Of a stretch of 64,000 bases of DNA, positions 8,009 through 20,790 are shown piece after piece; within the stretch, counting starts at the first letter, position 1; each line of letters begins with the position of its first letter. The position numbers and the translations under genes are program-made. The notes under the pieces were generated by a model. The model made no database searches. It saw only the letters and a list, made by a program, of their open reading frames with translations, and had not been told where the DNA came from. The stretch is from Acanthornis magna (lineage: Eukaryota > Chordata > Aves > Passeriformes > Acanthizidae): positions 1-64,000 of the forward strand of contig JAWUZG010000158.1 of assembly GCA_036785705.1 (NCBI GenBank). The letters are read 5' to 3'.

Positions 8009-10949
8009 ATGGCCCTTGCTCTGCGCCTTTGGCTCCTGCTCCTCCTGGCAGTGGCCCTGCCTGCCAGGGCTGCCCAGGCTGCTCCGGTGCGAGCGCGAGG
8101 AGCAGGTGAGCCGGCGGCCTGGCTCCCCTTTCCCGGGACAGCGGCCCCTTCTCCCTGGGAAGCGTTGGAGATACTTTTCCCCAGGCATTAGTGAGGGTTT
8201 CCTCTGTGGGAGTGACAGAGCCCCGAGGGGCCCTGGGCTGGTCCAGATTCCTCTCCAGGGATGTGTCACAGGGCCTGCAAAGACGGTGGAGAGTGACAGG
8301 AGCCATCCCAGAGCTCCCCAGGCCCCTCTGCAGCTTTGGCCATGTCCACTGACATCTTGGCACCCGATCCCCTTGCAGTGCCCAGTTCCCTAAGGCAGAA
8401 GGGGATCCCAGCACACCATGGAAATGGTTCTGAACTGTGCTTCTTTCTAGATGAGGTTACTGTGAAGGCTTCTCCATTAACTTGGCTGCATAAAGTTTTG
8501 AAGCCCCTGGAGCCTCCTGCAGGTGTGTTCTCAATGTCCCACCAAGGAATAATCATTGGCAACCTGGCAAGAACCAGGTGCCAGAAGCTTCTCTGGCTGT
8601 TGGGTTCCAGGTGTGTCTGCAGGGAGGACTTTCCCAGCTCCTGGGCTGGTTGCTGCACCCAAGCCCAGCTGTCGTCACAGGGGTGAGTAGTGTCTCCCTG
8701 CTGAGCCCACTGGCTGAGCACTGCTTTGGTGTGATCCATTCCTGTGAAAATGGAAATACGTTTGTTAAGGTCCTCCACAAGGGAAGAACAAACCTACAGG
8801 AGAGAAGGAATTGCATGAGTCACATGATGTCCTGAAAGAAATCATCAAGGAACTGTAGAGAGGGCGTGGTGGGTGCATTTCCCTCAGCCTTCTCCTGAGA
8901 CTCAGCAGCCAGGGCCTTTCGCTGCACATCTGGACACGCTGTGCCTAACCCTAAACTATCACAGCCGCGCTGCCCCACTGCTGCTTTCATGCCCTGCAGG
9001 GCTGTTTCCCAGCCTGGCCTGGCAGAGCTCCTCGCCAGCCTCTGCAGGAAGGCATTTGGCATCAGCTGACAGGGTGCCCAAACTGCACCATGGGCCATGC
9101 AGACCCTGAGATGCCCTGCAATTTCCCAGTCTCTGGGTAGATCTGGAGGGGTGGCTGCTTGGAGAAGAGAGGGCCCTGGCCCAGCCCCAAGAGCCTGGCT
9201 GTTTGCCTGATCCTTACCCATGTCTTTGACAAGTACTGCCTCCTGAAGAGGCCACATCCCTGATGGGTAATGGTCCATCTGATCCAGCTGTGCCTCTTCC
9301 TTTCTCTAGGGATGGACAGAGAGGCTCTGTGGAAGGTGGCATTTCCTGAAGGAAGGGAAGCGCTGCCAGGCACAGGCACAGGAGGTAATTGCTGTGCCAG
9401 GCTCAGCCCTCGGTGTATCTGTGTGGCAGCAGCTCTTCCCCCAGGGCCTGCCCTTGCATGGCCCCGCAGCAGCCAAAGCTGGAGGTGCCATGGCTTCGAG
9501 GCCTCTGGAGCACATTCCACAGCCCATGGGAAACAGGCCTCGTACACCAACGTCGCTCCTGCTGCAGCTGCCTCCTGGAGCTGGCCCTGAGTGCCCAGAG
9601 GCCTAAGGCACAGGAGCAGCCCCGAGCAGGATCCCTGGGGCGAGCCCAGGGCCAGAGCCATGGCTGGCTCCCACACTGGGCAGGGCCGTAATGTGTCCTG
9701 AGAGGGCCTGACTGTGTCCCCTTGGGCTGTGGGAGCTGTCCCAGCAGGGCAGGGAGGGTCGTGGCTGGCACTTGCTGCTGCAGGGATGGCTTTGGCCCGT
9801 GTCCCTCGAAGGAGCGACTGCCCAAGCAGCTGTGCTGCCCTGGGCTCTCCGCCCGGCCTTGAGGGCTTTGTTGGGTGCCACAGCCTGTGCCAAGGGGTGG
9901 CAGGTGCCCGCAGGCCCCAGCACCGGGGGAAACAGAGAACCTCCTGGCCATAGCCAACGTGCTGCCAGCTCAGCAGCGATGCGCAGCACGGACTCACGCT
10001 CCCCATTGCTCCTGCAGATGCAGCCGGCACCACAACACGTGTTCCCAATGCACAGATGGGAGCTGGGAGAGGTTTCTGTCAGGGAAGACACTGTGTGCCA
10101 GCAATAATAGCTGGCCTACTCAGTCTGGCGATTCTCTTCATGTTGTGCTGTGTCAGAGTCTGGTCTTCCTGCAAGCAAAAACAGTGAGTGTTTTATTCAT
10201 ATTTCTCTCAAACAGCTTCATTTGGAAGTCTATTGTAGAGAGGAAAGATTCCAGTGAGGCTGCTGTGGAGTTACGTCGAGTCAGTGGCTTTCCAAGTAAC
10301 TCTACTGAGGGCTCTACTATTGTCCGTTGATTTAATTACCCTCTTAATTGCTGGCCCTAGGCCTGAGGAGCTCTCTCACGCTGGAGCCGGTGCTGGCTCC
10401 CCCTGAGGCTGCCTTGCCAAGAGCAGCCCCAGGAGCGCTGGGCAGTGGCAAAGCAAGGCAGGGAGGAGAAAGAGTGGGGGACGAGATTGCCCTTGAAAGG
10501 CAGCCATGCTCTGGGGCCTGCTCCTGGCCAGGGACCCTGCCCGGAGCCATCCCCTGCTCGCTGGGGCCTTGAGGGGCAGCTGTCCACCTGGGCCAAGGTG
10601 TGCCTGCAGCTCCAGTCATGCTGGGGAGCCTTGCCAGCTCTGGGCCCTGCTGTGCAGGAGGGTCCCTGTGTCCCAGGTGCAGCTGAGGGCCTCAGCCACC
10701 TCCTCTCTCCACAGGTGCCGCTCTGCACCTTCTGAAATCCAGCGAAACACTTCAGTCAAGGACAACTGGACCAGCGATCTCTCATCTCCATGCCCATGTC
10801 CGTTATTGGTGCCACAGCTGCATTATGAGTTTATTGCTGAGCAGAGGGTGCAACCACCACCCAGAACACAACCCTCTCTCCCTGAAGGCACTAGCCCTGC
10901 TGTCGGGCCAGGACTGAAGGAGGGCCCCTCCTGCCAGGGCATGGATTGA
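8009..10949 (+). CDS. Gene 2: short-type ITIM-bearing type I membrane protein, 238 aa
   Basis: Exons are 8009-8105, 8451-8522, 8611-8682, 9310-9384, 10018-10183 and 10715-10949, 717 nt in all and open throughout. The start ATG sits in a strong context (caccATGG). Residues 1-21 form a signal peptide with likely cleavage after ALPARA. Exons 2-4 (24, 24 and 25 codons, all phase 1-1) encode a small ectodomain; the second of these is Pro/Ser/Arg-rich. The next exon gives a Thr/Gly stalk, Cys126 and Cys131, and a membrane helix at about 132-151 followed by Arg152. The tail (161-238) has Tyr198 within LHYEFI, an ITIM-like motif, then PPPR. Compared with long genes, the 22-codon NET-containing exon is missing through an internal deletion near 8560-8590. 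The second exon could instead start at 8379, which would double it to 144 nt and add an NGS sequon. No domain family is recognised. Confidence 0.65.
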
Positions 10950-11058
10950 GTCCAGCAACAGCTCCAGCCTTCAGGTCTGGTGTCAGGGTGGTACCACCAG
11001 CACTGGCTGGGCTCCTTGTCCAGGCATAGCCAGGGGTGGGCAGGCAGCAGCTGGGCAC

Positions 11059-11447
11059 TGTTGGAGGCCAGCGGTGAGGGACGCAAGACAGTAATCAATG
11101 TGATCAATAAAGCAAGTGTCGTCTATTAAAGTCATCGAATGCCTTATATCTTCTTGCCTTTACCTAGCATGCTTACATGTTACATTATCATCGGTTAGTA
11201 TGCTTACTTGTAATGCCATCATTGGTTAGTTTACAAAGGGTTACGTTAGCATGTCCCTCCCCATCGTGGTTTCTGTTATCGGCGATGTCTTCAATCTTTC
11301 AGCTACAAGTCAGTTCCTCGGTTCTTTCCACAGTACTCAAGGACACTGTGTCCTGTCAGCATATCTTGCAGTTCTTGTGGCCTAAAAGCCTCCTAAGCTA
11401 CACTTTACTTTGCTCGCACAAGGCCTCTAAGGATCCATCCTGCAACA
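11059..11447 (-). mobile_element. Solo LTR in 3' UTR of gene 2
   Basis: Same insertion, termini and GGGCAC duplication as in gene 1, so it was copied with the unit rather than inserted anew. Confidence 0.85.
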
Positions 11448-12624
11448 GGGCACGAGGCTCCTGAGACAAACAGTGACCAGATACCGTCTTTATTTTTCAT
11501 TTCACAACATTTAGAACTGCTTTTAACTTGACAAGCTTTAGAAATATTTTTCATAGAAAATACCACCCAAATGTTTGTTCCATGTATTTCCCAACAGTTT
11601 TGTATTTTTCTGTAGTTTTCTGTAGTTTTCCAGTTATGGAACACAGAATATTCTAACACATCAGCAATAAAAGATAAAATTACATTTAATTCTTAACGTT
11701 TTGTCTGCCACAGCGCAGACAACACAAGCACAGCATAGATGAAGTATCCCGAGCAGGCTCGGGGGACTCGGGTACTGAGCAGTCCTGCTGGGGTCCTTCA
11801 GTGGCAGGTGCATCCTGAAACCTGCGAGGGGCTGCAGAGGGTGTCCAATGCTGGGGAAAAGGGACATGGGGAGAAGAGGGCTCCAGTGTGTCCTGAGAGG
11901 GCCTGACTGTGTCCCCTTGGGCTGTGGGAGCTGTCCCAGCAGGGCAGGGAGGGTCGGGGGTGGCACTTGCTGCTGCAGGGATGGCTTTGGCCCGTGTCCC
12001 TCGAAGGAGCGACTGCCCAAGCAGCTGCGCTGCCCTGGGCTCTCCTCCCGGCCTTGAGGGCTTTGTTGGGTGCCACAGCCTGTGCCAAGGGGCGGCAGGT
12101 GCCCGCAGGCCCCAGCACTGGGGGAAACAGAGAACGTCCTGGCCATAGCCAACATGCTGCCAGCTCAGCAGCGATGCGCAGCACGGACTCACGCTCCCCA
12201 TTGCTCCTGCAGATGCAGCCGGCACCGCAACACGTGTTCCCCATGCACAGACGGGAACTGGCAGAGGTTTCTGTCAGGGAACACGCTGTTTGCTAGCGTT
12301 AATGGCAGGCCAGGCTCTTGTGTGGCGTGCAGGTGATGAGGGACTCCTGTAAGGCTGGCAGACGAGTGGGTTTCCAGAAAGACATGCAGAGGTTTGGGGT
12401 CCTTCCTAAGCGGTGCATGGGGCTGAGGTCCCTCATGAGGGGAGATTTGGGGTCTCTTCTGTGGTGTACAAGCAACTGGAGACCCCTGTAAGGCTGGCAG
12501 GGGCCTGGAGCTCCTCGTGATTCACGACAGGGTTTTTGTGGTTGCCTTTTAGGGCCTAGAGAGGGCCTGAGACCTTTCGAAGGTGTGCAGGGAGCTGTGT
12601 TCTTTTGTGAGGCAAATTCTGGTG

Positions 12625-12727
12625 TCTCTGCTAAGGTGTGCAGGGATCCCTTGTGAGGCACACAGGGATATTTTGGTGTCTCTGCTAAGGTGTGCAGGGA
12701 TTCCTCCTGAGGTGCACAGTGGAGTTA
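12625..12727 (+). repeat. 54-bp minisatellite, two units
   Basis: Units start at 12625 and 12679; one unit fewer than at 4548. Confidence 0.9.
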
Positions 12728-12767
12728 AGGTTCAGGGGTTTTTCAGTCTTCGCAGCACAGCTAAGCC

Positions 12768-13348
12768 TCCCCCAGAGCTCAGGGCACCGTCTGCGCCGAG
12801 GCTGTGCAAAGCAGGCAGCAAGCATCCCGCACAGCCTCGGGCCGGCCCGGGGCACAGCGGGCGGGCAGAGCCCATCCCTGGGCCGCTCGGGGCTGCACGG
12901 CCCGGGCGGGGCTGCGGGGCCGGGCGGGGCTGCTGGAGCCGCCGCGCCCTTCGGGGCTCGGGGGCCGCGGCCGGGCCGGGCTGGCTGAGGGCCCCGGCGG
13001 AGAAGGGCCGCGGCCGTGGGGCCCATGGGGCTGCCGAGCAGCGGCGGAGGCACCGCAAGGGCCTCGCTGCGCCCTGGCCCCGGGCTGCACCAAACACACA
13101 CTGACAGCCGAGGCTGTGCGCTGGCACAGGAGGCAGATGAGGCCGTGGCTTCTCACACTGAGGGCCTCTTTGCAGTGCCCAGCTCTCCAAAGCAGATGGG
13201 AATCCCAGCACACCATGGGAACGGTTCTGATCTTTGCTCCCTCCTAGGCTGGGATCACCTTATGGATTTTCTGGAAGTCCTGGCAGATGATGGTGGTGGG
13301 ATGAATTTGCAGCATGCTGGGGGCAACTTCTCGGTGACTCTTTCCTGA
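12768..13348 (+). promoter_or_regulatory. CpG island and ORF, unit 2
   Basis: Copy with ORF 13016-13348, identical in translation. One base differs in the island at ggcggagaag (first unit: ggcagagaag). Confidence 0.5.
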
Positions 13349-13674
13349 CAGAATAACCAGTGATGATTAATCCTGACCAAGAGCAGCCCCAGGAGCGCTG
13401 GGCAGTGGCAAAGCAAGGCGAGGAGGAGAAAGAGTGGGGGACGAGATTGCCCTTGAAAGGCAGACATGCTCTGGGGCCTGCTCCTGGCCAGGGACCCTGC
13501 CCGGAGCCATCCCCTGCTCGCTGGGGCCTTGAGGGGCAGCTGTCCACCTGGGCCAAGGTGTGCCTGCAGCTCCAGCTGTGCTGGGGAGCCTTGCCAGCTC
13601 TGGGCCCTGCTGTGCAGGAGGGTCCCTGTGTCCCAGGTGCAGCTGAGGGCCTCAGCCACCTCCTCTCTCCACAG

Positions 13675-13840
13675 GTGCCGCTCTGCACCTTCACAACGCC
13701 AGCCAAACACCTCAGTCAGGGAGAACTGGCTCTGCCATCGTGCATCTCCCTGCATCTGTCCGTTGTCCCTGCCACCGCTGCTTTATCAGTCTGTTACTTT
13801 GCCACCACCTCCCAGAACCAGACCAAAGGCCCTGCTCTGA
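13675..13840 (+). CDS. Alternative tail exon 2, unit 2
   Basis: Same frame; LLYQSV intact; AATAAA at 14201. Confidence 0.5.
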
Positions 13841-14869
13841 GCCAGCACTGAAGGAGGGCCCCTCCTGCCAGGGCAGGGGTTGAGCCCAGCAACACCTTTG
13901 GGCTTCAGCTCTGGTGTCTGGGTGGGACCAGCAGCTCTGGCTGAGCTCCTGCTCTGGGCACGGCCAGGGGTATGCAGGCACAAGCTGGGCACGGGGCTCC
14001 TTATTGTAGCAGTGAGCAGCTACTATCTTTGTTTTTTCCATTTTGACACATTTAGAAGTAGTTTTTCATTTGCAGCACTGTAGAAATATTTCTTGTAGCA
14101 AGAGCAACCAAATGTTTGTTCCCCTTTCCCTCAATAGTTCTGTGTTTGTCAAACTAGTTTTATCATTATGTAAAAACCTAGAACATTCTTACACTTTTGC
14201 AATAAAAAGTAAAATTGCATTTAATTCTTAATCTTTACTCTGCCACAGCGCAGACAAGAGTGGAACAGCACAGATGAATTATCACGTTCAGGCTCAGGGG
14301 ACTCGGGTACTGAGCAGTCCTGCTGGGGTCCTTCAGCGGCAGGTGCATCCTGAAACCTGCGTGGGGCTGCAGAGGGTGTCCAGTGCTGGGGAAAAGGGAA
14401 ATGGGGAGAAGACGGCTCCAGTGTGCCCTGAGGGGGCCTGACTGTGTCCCCTTGGGCTGTGGGAGCTGTCCCAGCAGGGCAGGGAGGGTCAGGGGTGGCA
14501 CTTGCTGCTGCAGGGATGGCTTTGGCCCGTGTCCCTCGAAGGAGCGACTGCCCAAGCAGCTGTGCTGCCCTGGGCTCTCCTCCCAGCCTTGAGGGCTTTG
14601 TTGGGTGCCACAGCCTGTGCCAAGGGGCGGCAGGTGCCCGCAGGCCCCAGCACTGGGGGAAACAGAGAACCTCCTGGCCATAGCCAACGTGCTGCCAGCT
14701 CAGCAGCGATGTGCAGCATGGACTCACACTCCCCATTGCTCCTGCAGATGTTATCCGTGAAAGAGGAGCACATGTCCAGAATCCTCCAAACGTCCCAAGG
14801 ATTCTCTATCCCCAGGATGGGCTCAAGCAGTGCATGACAGGTGACATTTGCCATGGCTTGTCTCCACAG

Positions 14870-15122
14870 GCACATCTCTCCCCATTCACAAGGCCAGCCA
14901 AACACCTCAGTCAGGGAGAACTGGATCTCTCATCTTACATCTCCATGCCCGTGCCCATTGTCTCTGCCACAGCTTCATTACCAGCTTGTTCCTGTGCAGC
15001 TGCTGCCACCATCCAAACAAGACCCTGTGCCTCCAAGGGCAGTAGCCCTGCTCTCCAGCCACGACAGAAGGTGGGCCCTCTCTCTGCCAGGGCAGGGGTT
15101 GGCCCTTCTTAGGTTCCAATAA
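14870..15122 (+). CDS. Alternative tail exon 3, unit 2
   Basis: Intact frame and LHYQLV; AATAAA at 15118 overlaps the stop. Confidence 0.5.
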
Positions 15123-15413
15123 AGAGATGCAGCTGTCACACCAGTGCCCAGCTGGTCGTGCCAGCAAAGCGCACCCGGCACCAGCACTGCCTGAGCTCCA
15201 TGTCCGGGAGCAGCCGTGGATGCCCACGGTGTGGGTGGGCAGGAGCCAGGCACAGGGCTGCTGGGACCAGCACTGGGGCCCCGAGGGGCTGGGGGAGCCC
15301 ATGCTGAGCGTCCCTGGGCTCAGGACATGACCTCGACAAATTGGAGGAGTGCACAATCACCAACCATACACAATTCAACAAGGTTGAATCCAGAGGATTC
15401 ATCCAGACGATGG

Positions 15414-15586
15414 TTGGGCACTGAAACAGGCACCCCAGGGCAGCACCAAGGCTGAGAGAGCTCAAGATGCATTTGGACAAAACTCTCAAGCGCATGGCGT
15501 GACTCTTGAGAATGGTCCTGTGCAGGCCAGAGATTTCACTTGAAGGTCCTTGAGGGTCCCTTCCAACTCAGCAGATTCTGTGATTG
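15414..15586 (+). mobile_element. CR1 relic, unit 2
   Basis: Same insertion, essentially identical. Confidence 0.75.
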
Positions 15587-15814
15587 TATGTATTACAGAG
15601 GACTATCTGGGCATGGAGCTCCTCAAAGGGGATATCCAGGAAAAGAGGGAAGCCATCAAGAGCATCTCCAGGGACACAGCCTGACAAGCAATGGCAGCAG
15701 GCAAAACAAAGGTCTTTGCTAAGCAATGGCCCTTTGATGAAACAAAAGATTTACAATCAAGGTGGTTCGTTAGCACAGATGGGGGTACACTTTGGGGCTA
15801 CAAGTAAGGCTATG

Positions 15815-15907
15815 AGGTCATGGCAGGGCTCTGAGGTCACAGCAGGGCTCTGAGGTCACAGAGGTCACAGTGGCCTGTGGTTGTACAGCACCACAATGAC
15901 CAATCAG
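15815..15907 (+). promoter_or_regulatory. Promoter region of gene 3
   Basis: Same four AGGTCA sites and CCAAT box; short-type leader. Confidence 0.5.
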
Positions 15908-16031
15908 TCGGTCCTTGACCACAACTGTTGCAGCAGCAGCAGCGGCAGCAGCAGCGGTGCTGACATTGGGACAGCGGTGTCAGGACAGTGGTGGCAGCAA
16001 GAGCTGCGGGACTGGCTGAGGGCAAGGCACC

Positions 16032-18972
16032 ATGGCCCTTGCTCTGCGCCTTTGGCTCCTGCTCCTCCTGGCAGTGGCCCTGCCTGCCAGGGCTGCCCAG
16101 GCTGCTCCGGTGCGAGCGCGAGGAGCAGGTGAGCCGGCGGCCTGGCTCCCCTTTCCCGGGACAGCGGCCCCTTCTCCCTGGGAAGCGTTGGAGATGCTTT
16201 TCCCCAGGCATTAGTGAGGGTTTCCTCTGTGGGAGTGACAGAGCCCCGAGGGGCCCTGGGCTGGTCCAGATTCCTCTCCAGGGATGTGTCACAGGGCCTG
16301 CAAAGACGGTGGAGAGTGACAGGAGCCATCCCAGAGCTCCCCAGGCCCCTCTGCAGCTTTGGCCATGTCCACTGACATCTTGGCACCCGATCCCCTTGCA
16401 GTGCCCAGTTCCCTAAGGCAGAAGGGGATCCCAGCACACCATGGAAATGGTTCTGAACTGTGCTTCTTTCTAGATGAGGTTACTGTGAAGGCTTCTCCAT
16501 TAACTTGGCTGCATAAAGTTTTGAAGCCCCTGGAGCCTCCTGCAGGTGTGTTCTCAATGTGCCACCAAGGAATAATCATTGGCAACCTGGCAAGAACCAG
16601 GTGCCAGAAGCTTCTCTGGCTGTTGGGTTCCAGGTGTGTCTGCAGGGAGGACTTTCCCAGCTCCTGGGCTGGTTGCTGCACCCAAGCCCAGCTGTCGTCA
16701 CAGGGGTGAGTAGTGTCTCCCTGCTGAGCCCACTGGCTGAGCACTGCTTTGGTGTGATCCATTCCTGTGAAAATGGAAATACGTTTGTTAAGGTCCTCCA
16801 CAAGGGAAGAACAAACCTACAGGAGAGAAGGAATTGCATGAGTCACATGATGTCCTGAAAGAAATCATCAAGGAACTGTAGAGAGGGCGTGGTGGGTGCA
16901 TTTCCCTCAGCCTTCTCCTGAGACTCAGCAGCCAGGGCCTTTCGCTGCACATCTGGACACGCTGTGCCTAACCCTAAACTATCACAGCCGCGCTGCCCCA
17001 CTGCTGCTTTCATGCCCTGCAGGGCTGTTTCCCAGCCTGGCCTGGCAGAGCTCCTCGCCAGCCTCTGCAGGAAGGCATTTGGCATCAGCTGACAGGGTGC
17101 CCAAACTGCACCATGGGCCATGCAGACCCTGAGATGCCCTGCAATTTCCCAGTCTCTGGGTAGATCTGGAGGGGTGGCTGCTTGGAGAAGAGAGGGCCCT
17201 GGCCCAGCCCCAAGAGCCTGGCTGTTTGCCTGATCCTTACCCATGTCTTTGACAAGTACTGCCTCCTGAAGAGGCCACATCCCTGATGGGTAATGGTCCA
17301 TCTGATCCAGCTGTGCCTCTTCCTTTCTCTAGGGATGGACAGAGAGGCTCTGTGGAAGGTGGCATTTCCTGAAGGAAGGGAAGCGCTGCCAGGCACAGGC
17401 ACAGGAGGTAATTGCTGTGCCAGGCTCAGCCCTCGGTGTATCTGTGTGGCAGCAGCTCTTCCCCCAGGGCCTGCCCTTGCATGGCCCCGCAGCAGCCAAA
17501 GCTGGAGGTGCCATGGCTTCGAGGCCTCTGGAGCACATTCCACAGCCCATGGGAAACAGGCCTCGTACACCAACGTCGCTCCTGCTGCAGCTGCCTCCTG
17601 GAGCTGGCCCTGAGTGCCCAGAGGCCTAAGGCACAGGAGCAGCCCCGAGCAGGATCCCTGGGGCGAGCCCAGGGCCAGAGCCATGGCTGGCTCCCACACT
17701 GGGCAGGGCCGTAATGTGTCCTGAGAGGGCCTGACTGTGTCCCCTTGGGCTGTGGGAGCTGTCCCAGCAGGGCAGGGAGGGTCGTGGCTGGCACTTGCTG
17801 CTGCAGGGATGGCTTTGGCCCGTGTCCCTCGAAGGAGCGACTGCCCAAGCAGCTGTGCTGCCCTGGGCTCTCCGCCCGGCCTTGAGGGCTTTGTTGGGTG
17901 CCACAGCCTGTGCCAAGGGGTGGCAGGTGCCCGCAGGCCCCAGCACCGGGGGAAACAGAGAACCTCCTGGCCATAGCCAACGTGCTGCCAGCTCAGCAGC
18001 GATGCGCAGCACGGACTCACGCTCCCCATTGCTCCTGCAGATGCAGCCGGCACCACAACACGTGTTCCCAATGCACAGATGGGAGCTGGGAGAGGTTTCT
18101 GTCAGGGAAGACACTGTGTGCCAGCAATAATAGCTGGCCTACTCAGTCTGGCGATTCTCTTCATGTTGTGCTGTGTCAGAGTCTGGTCTTCCTGCAAGCA
18201 AAAACAGTGAGTGTTTTATTCATATTTCTCTCAAACAGCTTCATTTGGAAGTCTATTGTAGAGAGGAAAGATTCCAGTGAGGCTGCTGTGGAGTTACGTC
18301 GAGTCAGTGGCTTTCCAAGTAACTCTACTGAGGGCTCTACTATTGTCCGTTGATTTAATTACCCTCTTAATTGCTGGCCCTAGGCCTGAGGAGCTCTCTC
18401 ACGCTGGAGCCGGTGCTGGCTCCCCCTGAGGCTGCCTTGCCAAGAGCAGCCCCAGGAGCGCTGGGCAGTGGCAAAGCAAGGCAGGGAGGAGAAAGAGTGG
18501 GGGACGAGATTGCCCTTGAAAGGCAGCCATGCTCTGGGGCCTGCTCCTGGCCAGGGACCCTGCCCGGAGCCATCCCCTGCTCGCTGGGGCCTTGAGGGGC
18601 AGCTGTCCACCTGGGCCAAGGTGTGCCGGCAGCTCCAGTCATGCTGGGGAGCCTTGCCAGCTCTGGGCCCTGCTGTGCAGGAGGGTCCCTGTGTCCCAGG
18701 TGCAGCTGAGGGCCTCAGCCACCTCCTCTCTCCACAGGTGCCGCTCTGCACCTTCTGAAATCCAGCGAAACACTTCAGTCGAGGACAACTGGACCAGCGA
18801 TCTCTCATCTCCATGCCCATGTCCGTTATTGGTGCCACAGCTGCATTATGAGTTTATTGCTGAGCAGAGGGTGCAACCACCACCCAGAACACAACCCTCT
18901 CTCCCTGAAGGCACTAGCCCTGCTGTCGGGCCAGGACTGAAGGAGGGCCCCTCCTGCCAGGGCATGGATTGA
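16032..18972 (+). CDS. Gene 3: short-type ITIM-bearing membrane protein, 238 aa
   Basis: Exons are 16032-16128, 16474-16545, 16634-16705, 17333-17407, 18041-18206 and 18738-18972, exactly 8,023 bp after gene 2 throughout. The frame is open in every exon. The tail reads VEDN where gene 2 has VKDN; the ITIM-like LHYEFI is unchanged. The second exon ends at the GT donor typical of short genes. An upstream acceptor would extend that exon to 16402. Confidence 0.63.
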
Positions 18973-19081
18973 GTCCAGCAACAGCTCCAGCCTTCAGGTC
19001 TGGTGTCAGGGTGGTACCACCAGCACTGGCTGGGCTCCTTGTCCAGGCATAGCCAGGGGTGGGCAGGCAGCAGCTGGGCAC

Positions 19082-19470
19082 TGTTGGAGGCCAGCGGTGA
19101 GGGACGCAAGACAGTAATCAATGTGATCAATAAAGCAAGTGTCGTCTATTAAAGTCATCGAATGCCTTATATCTTCTTGCCTTTACCTAGCATGCTTACA
19201 TGTTACATTATCATCGGTTAGTATGCTTACTTGTAATGCCATCATTGGTTAGTTTACAAAGGGTTACGTTAGCATGTCCCTCCCCATCGTGGTTTCTGTT
19301 ATCGGCGATGTCTTCAATCTTTCAGCTACAAGTCAGTTCCTCGGTTCTTTCCACAGTACTCAAGGACACTGTGTCCTGTCAGCATATCTTGCAGTTCTTG
19401 TGGCCTAAAAGCCTCCTAAGCTACACTTTACTTTGCTCGCACAAGGCCTCTAAGGATCCATCCTGCAACA
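19082..19470 (-). mobile_element. Solo LTR in 3' UTR of gene 3
   Basis: 389 bp, same ends and flanks. Only isolated base differences from the other copies. Confidence 0.85.
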
Positions 19471-20647
19471 GGGCACGAGGCTCCTGAGACAAACAGTGAC
19501 CAGATACCGTCTTTATTTTTCATTTCACAACATTTAGAACTGCTTTTAACTTGACAAGCTTTAGAAATATTTTTCATAGAAAATACCACCCAAATGTTTG
19601 TTCCATGTATTTCCCAACAGTTTTGTATTTTTCTGTAGTTTTCTGTAGTTTTCCAGTTATGGAAAACAGAATATTCTGACACATCAGCAATAAAAGATAA
19701 AATTACATTTAATTCTTAACGTTTTGTCTGCCACAGCGCAGACAACACAAGCACAGCATAGATGAAGTATCCCGAGCAGGCTCGGGGGACTCGGGTACTG
19801 AGCAGTCCTGCTGGGGTCCTTCAGTGGCAGGTGCATCTTGAAACCTGCGAGGGGCTGCAGAGGGTGTCCAGTCCTGGGGAAAGGGGACATGGGGAGAAGA
19901 CGGCTCCAGTGTGTCCTGAGGGGGCCTGACTGTGTCCCCTTGGGCTGTGGGAGCTGTCCCAGCAGGGCAGGGAGGGTCGGGGGTGGCACTTGCTGCTGCA
20001 GGGATGGCTTTGGCCCGTGTCCCTTGAAGGAGCGACTGCCCAAGCAGCTGTGCTGCCCTGGGCTCTCCTCCCAGCCTTGAGGGCTTTGTTGGGTGCCACA
20101 GCCTGTGCCAAGGGGCGGCAGGTGCCCGCAGGCCCCAGCACTGGGGGAAACAGAGAACCTCCTGGCCATAGCCAACGTGCTGCCAGCTCAGCAGCGATGC
20201 GCAGCATGGACTCACGCTCCCCATTGCTCCTGCAGATGCAGCCGGCACCGCAACACGTGTTCCCCATGCACAGACGGGAACTGGAAGAGGTTTCTGTCAG
20301 GGAACACGCTGTTTGCTAGCGTTAATGGCAGGCCAGGCTCTTGTGTGGCGTGCAGGTGATGAGGGACTCCTGTAAGGCTGGCAGACGAGTGGGTTTCCAG
20401 AAAGACATGCAGAGGTTTGGGGTCCTTCCTAAGCGGTGCATGGGGCTGAGGTCCCTCATGAGGGGAGATTTGGGGTCTCTTCTGTGGTGTACAAGCAACT
20501 GGAGACCCCTGTAAGGCTGGCAGGGGCCTGGAGCTCCTCGTGATTCACGACAGGGTTTTTGTGGTTGCCTTTTAGGGCCTAGAGAGGGCCTGAGACCTTT
20601 CGAAGGTGTGCAGGGAGCTGTGTTCTTTTGTGAGGCAAATTCTGGTG

Positions 20648-20750
20648 TCTCTGCTAAGGTGTGCAGGGATCCCTTGTGAGGCACACAGGGATATTTTGGT
20701 GTCTCTGCTAAGGTGTGCAGGGATTCCTCCTGAGGTGCACAGTGGAGTTA
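20648..20750 (+). repeat. 54-bp minisatellite, two units
   Basis: Units start at 20648 and 20702. Confidence 0.9.
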
Positions 20751-20790
20751 AGGTTCAGGGGTTTTTCAGTCTTCGCAGCACAGCTAAGCC

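Noticed and set aside
8943..8955. Telomere-like taaccctaaac
   Set aside because: Only about one and a half CCCTAA units; chance match.
9062..10048. 328-codon minus-strand ORF (also 17085-18071 and 46325-47311)
   Set aside because: It lies in the GC-rich intronic block and overlaps + strand exons. It is broken by the 8-bp deletion in gene 5, and has Pro/Ser/Gly-rich shadow composition without domain features.
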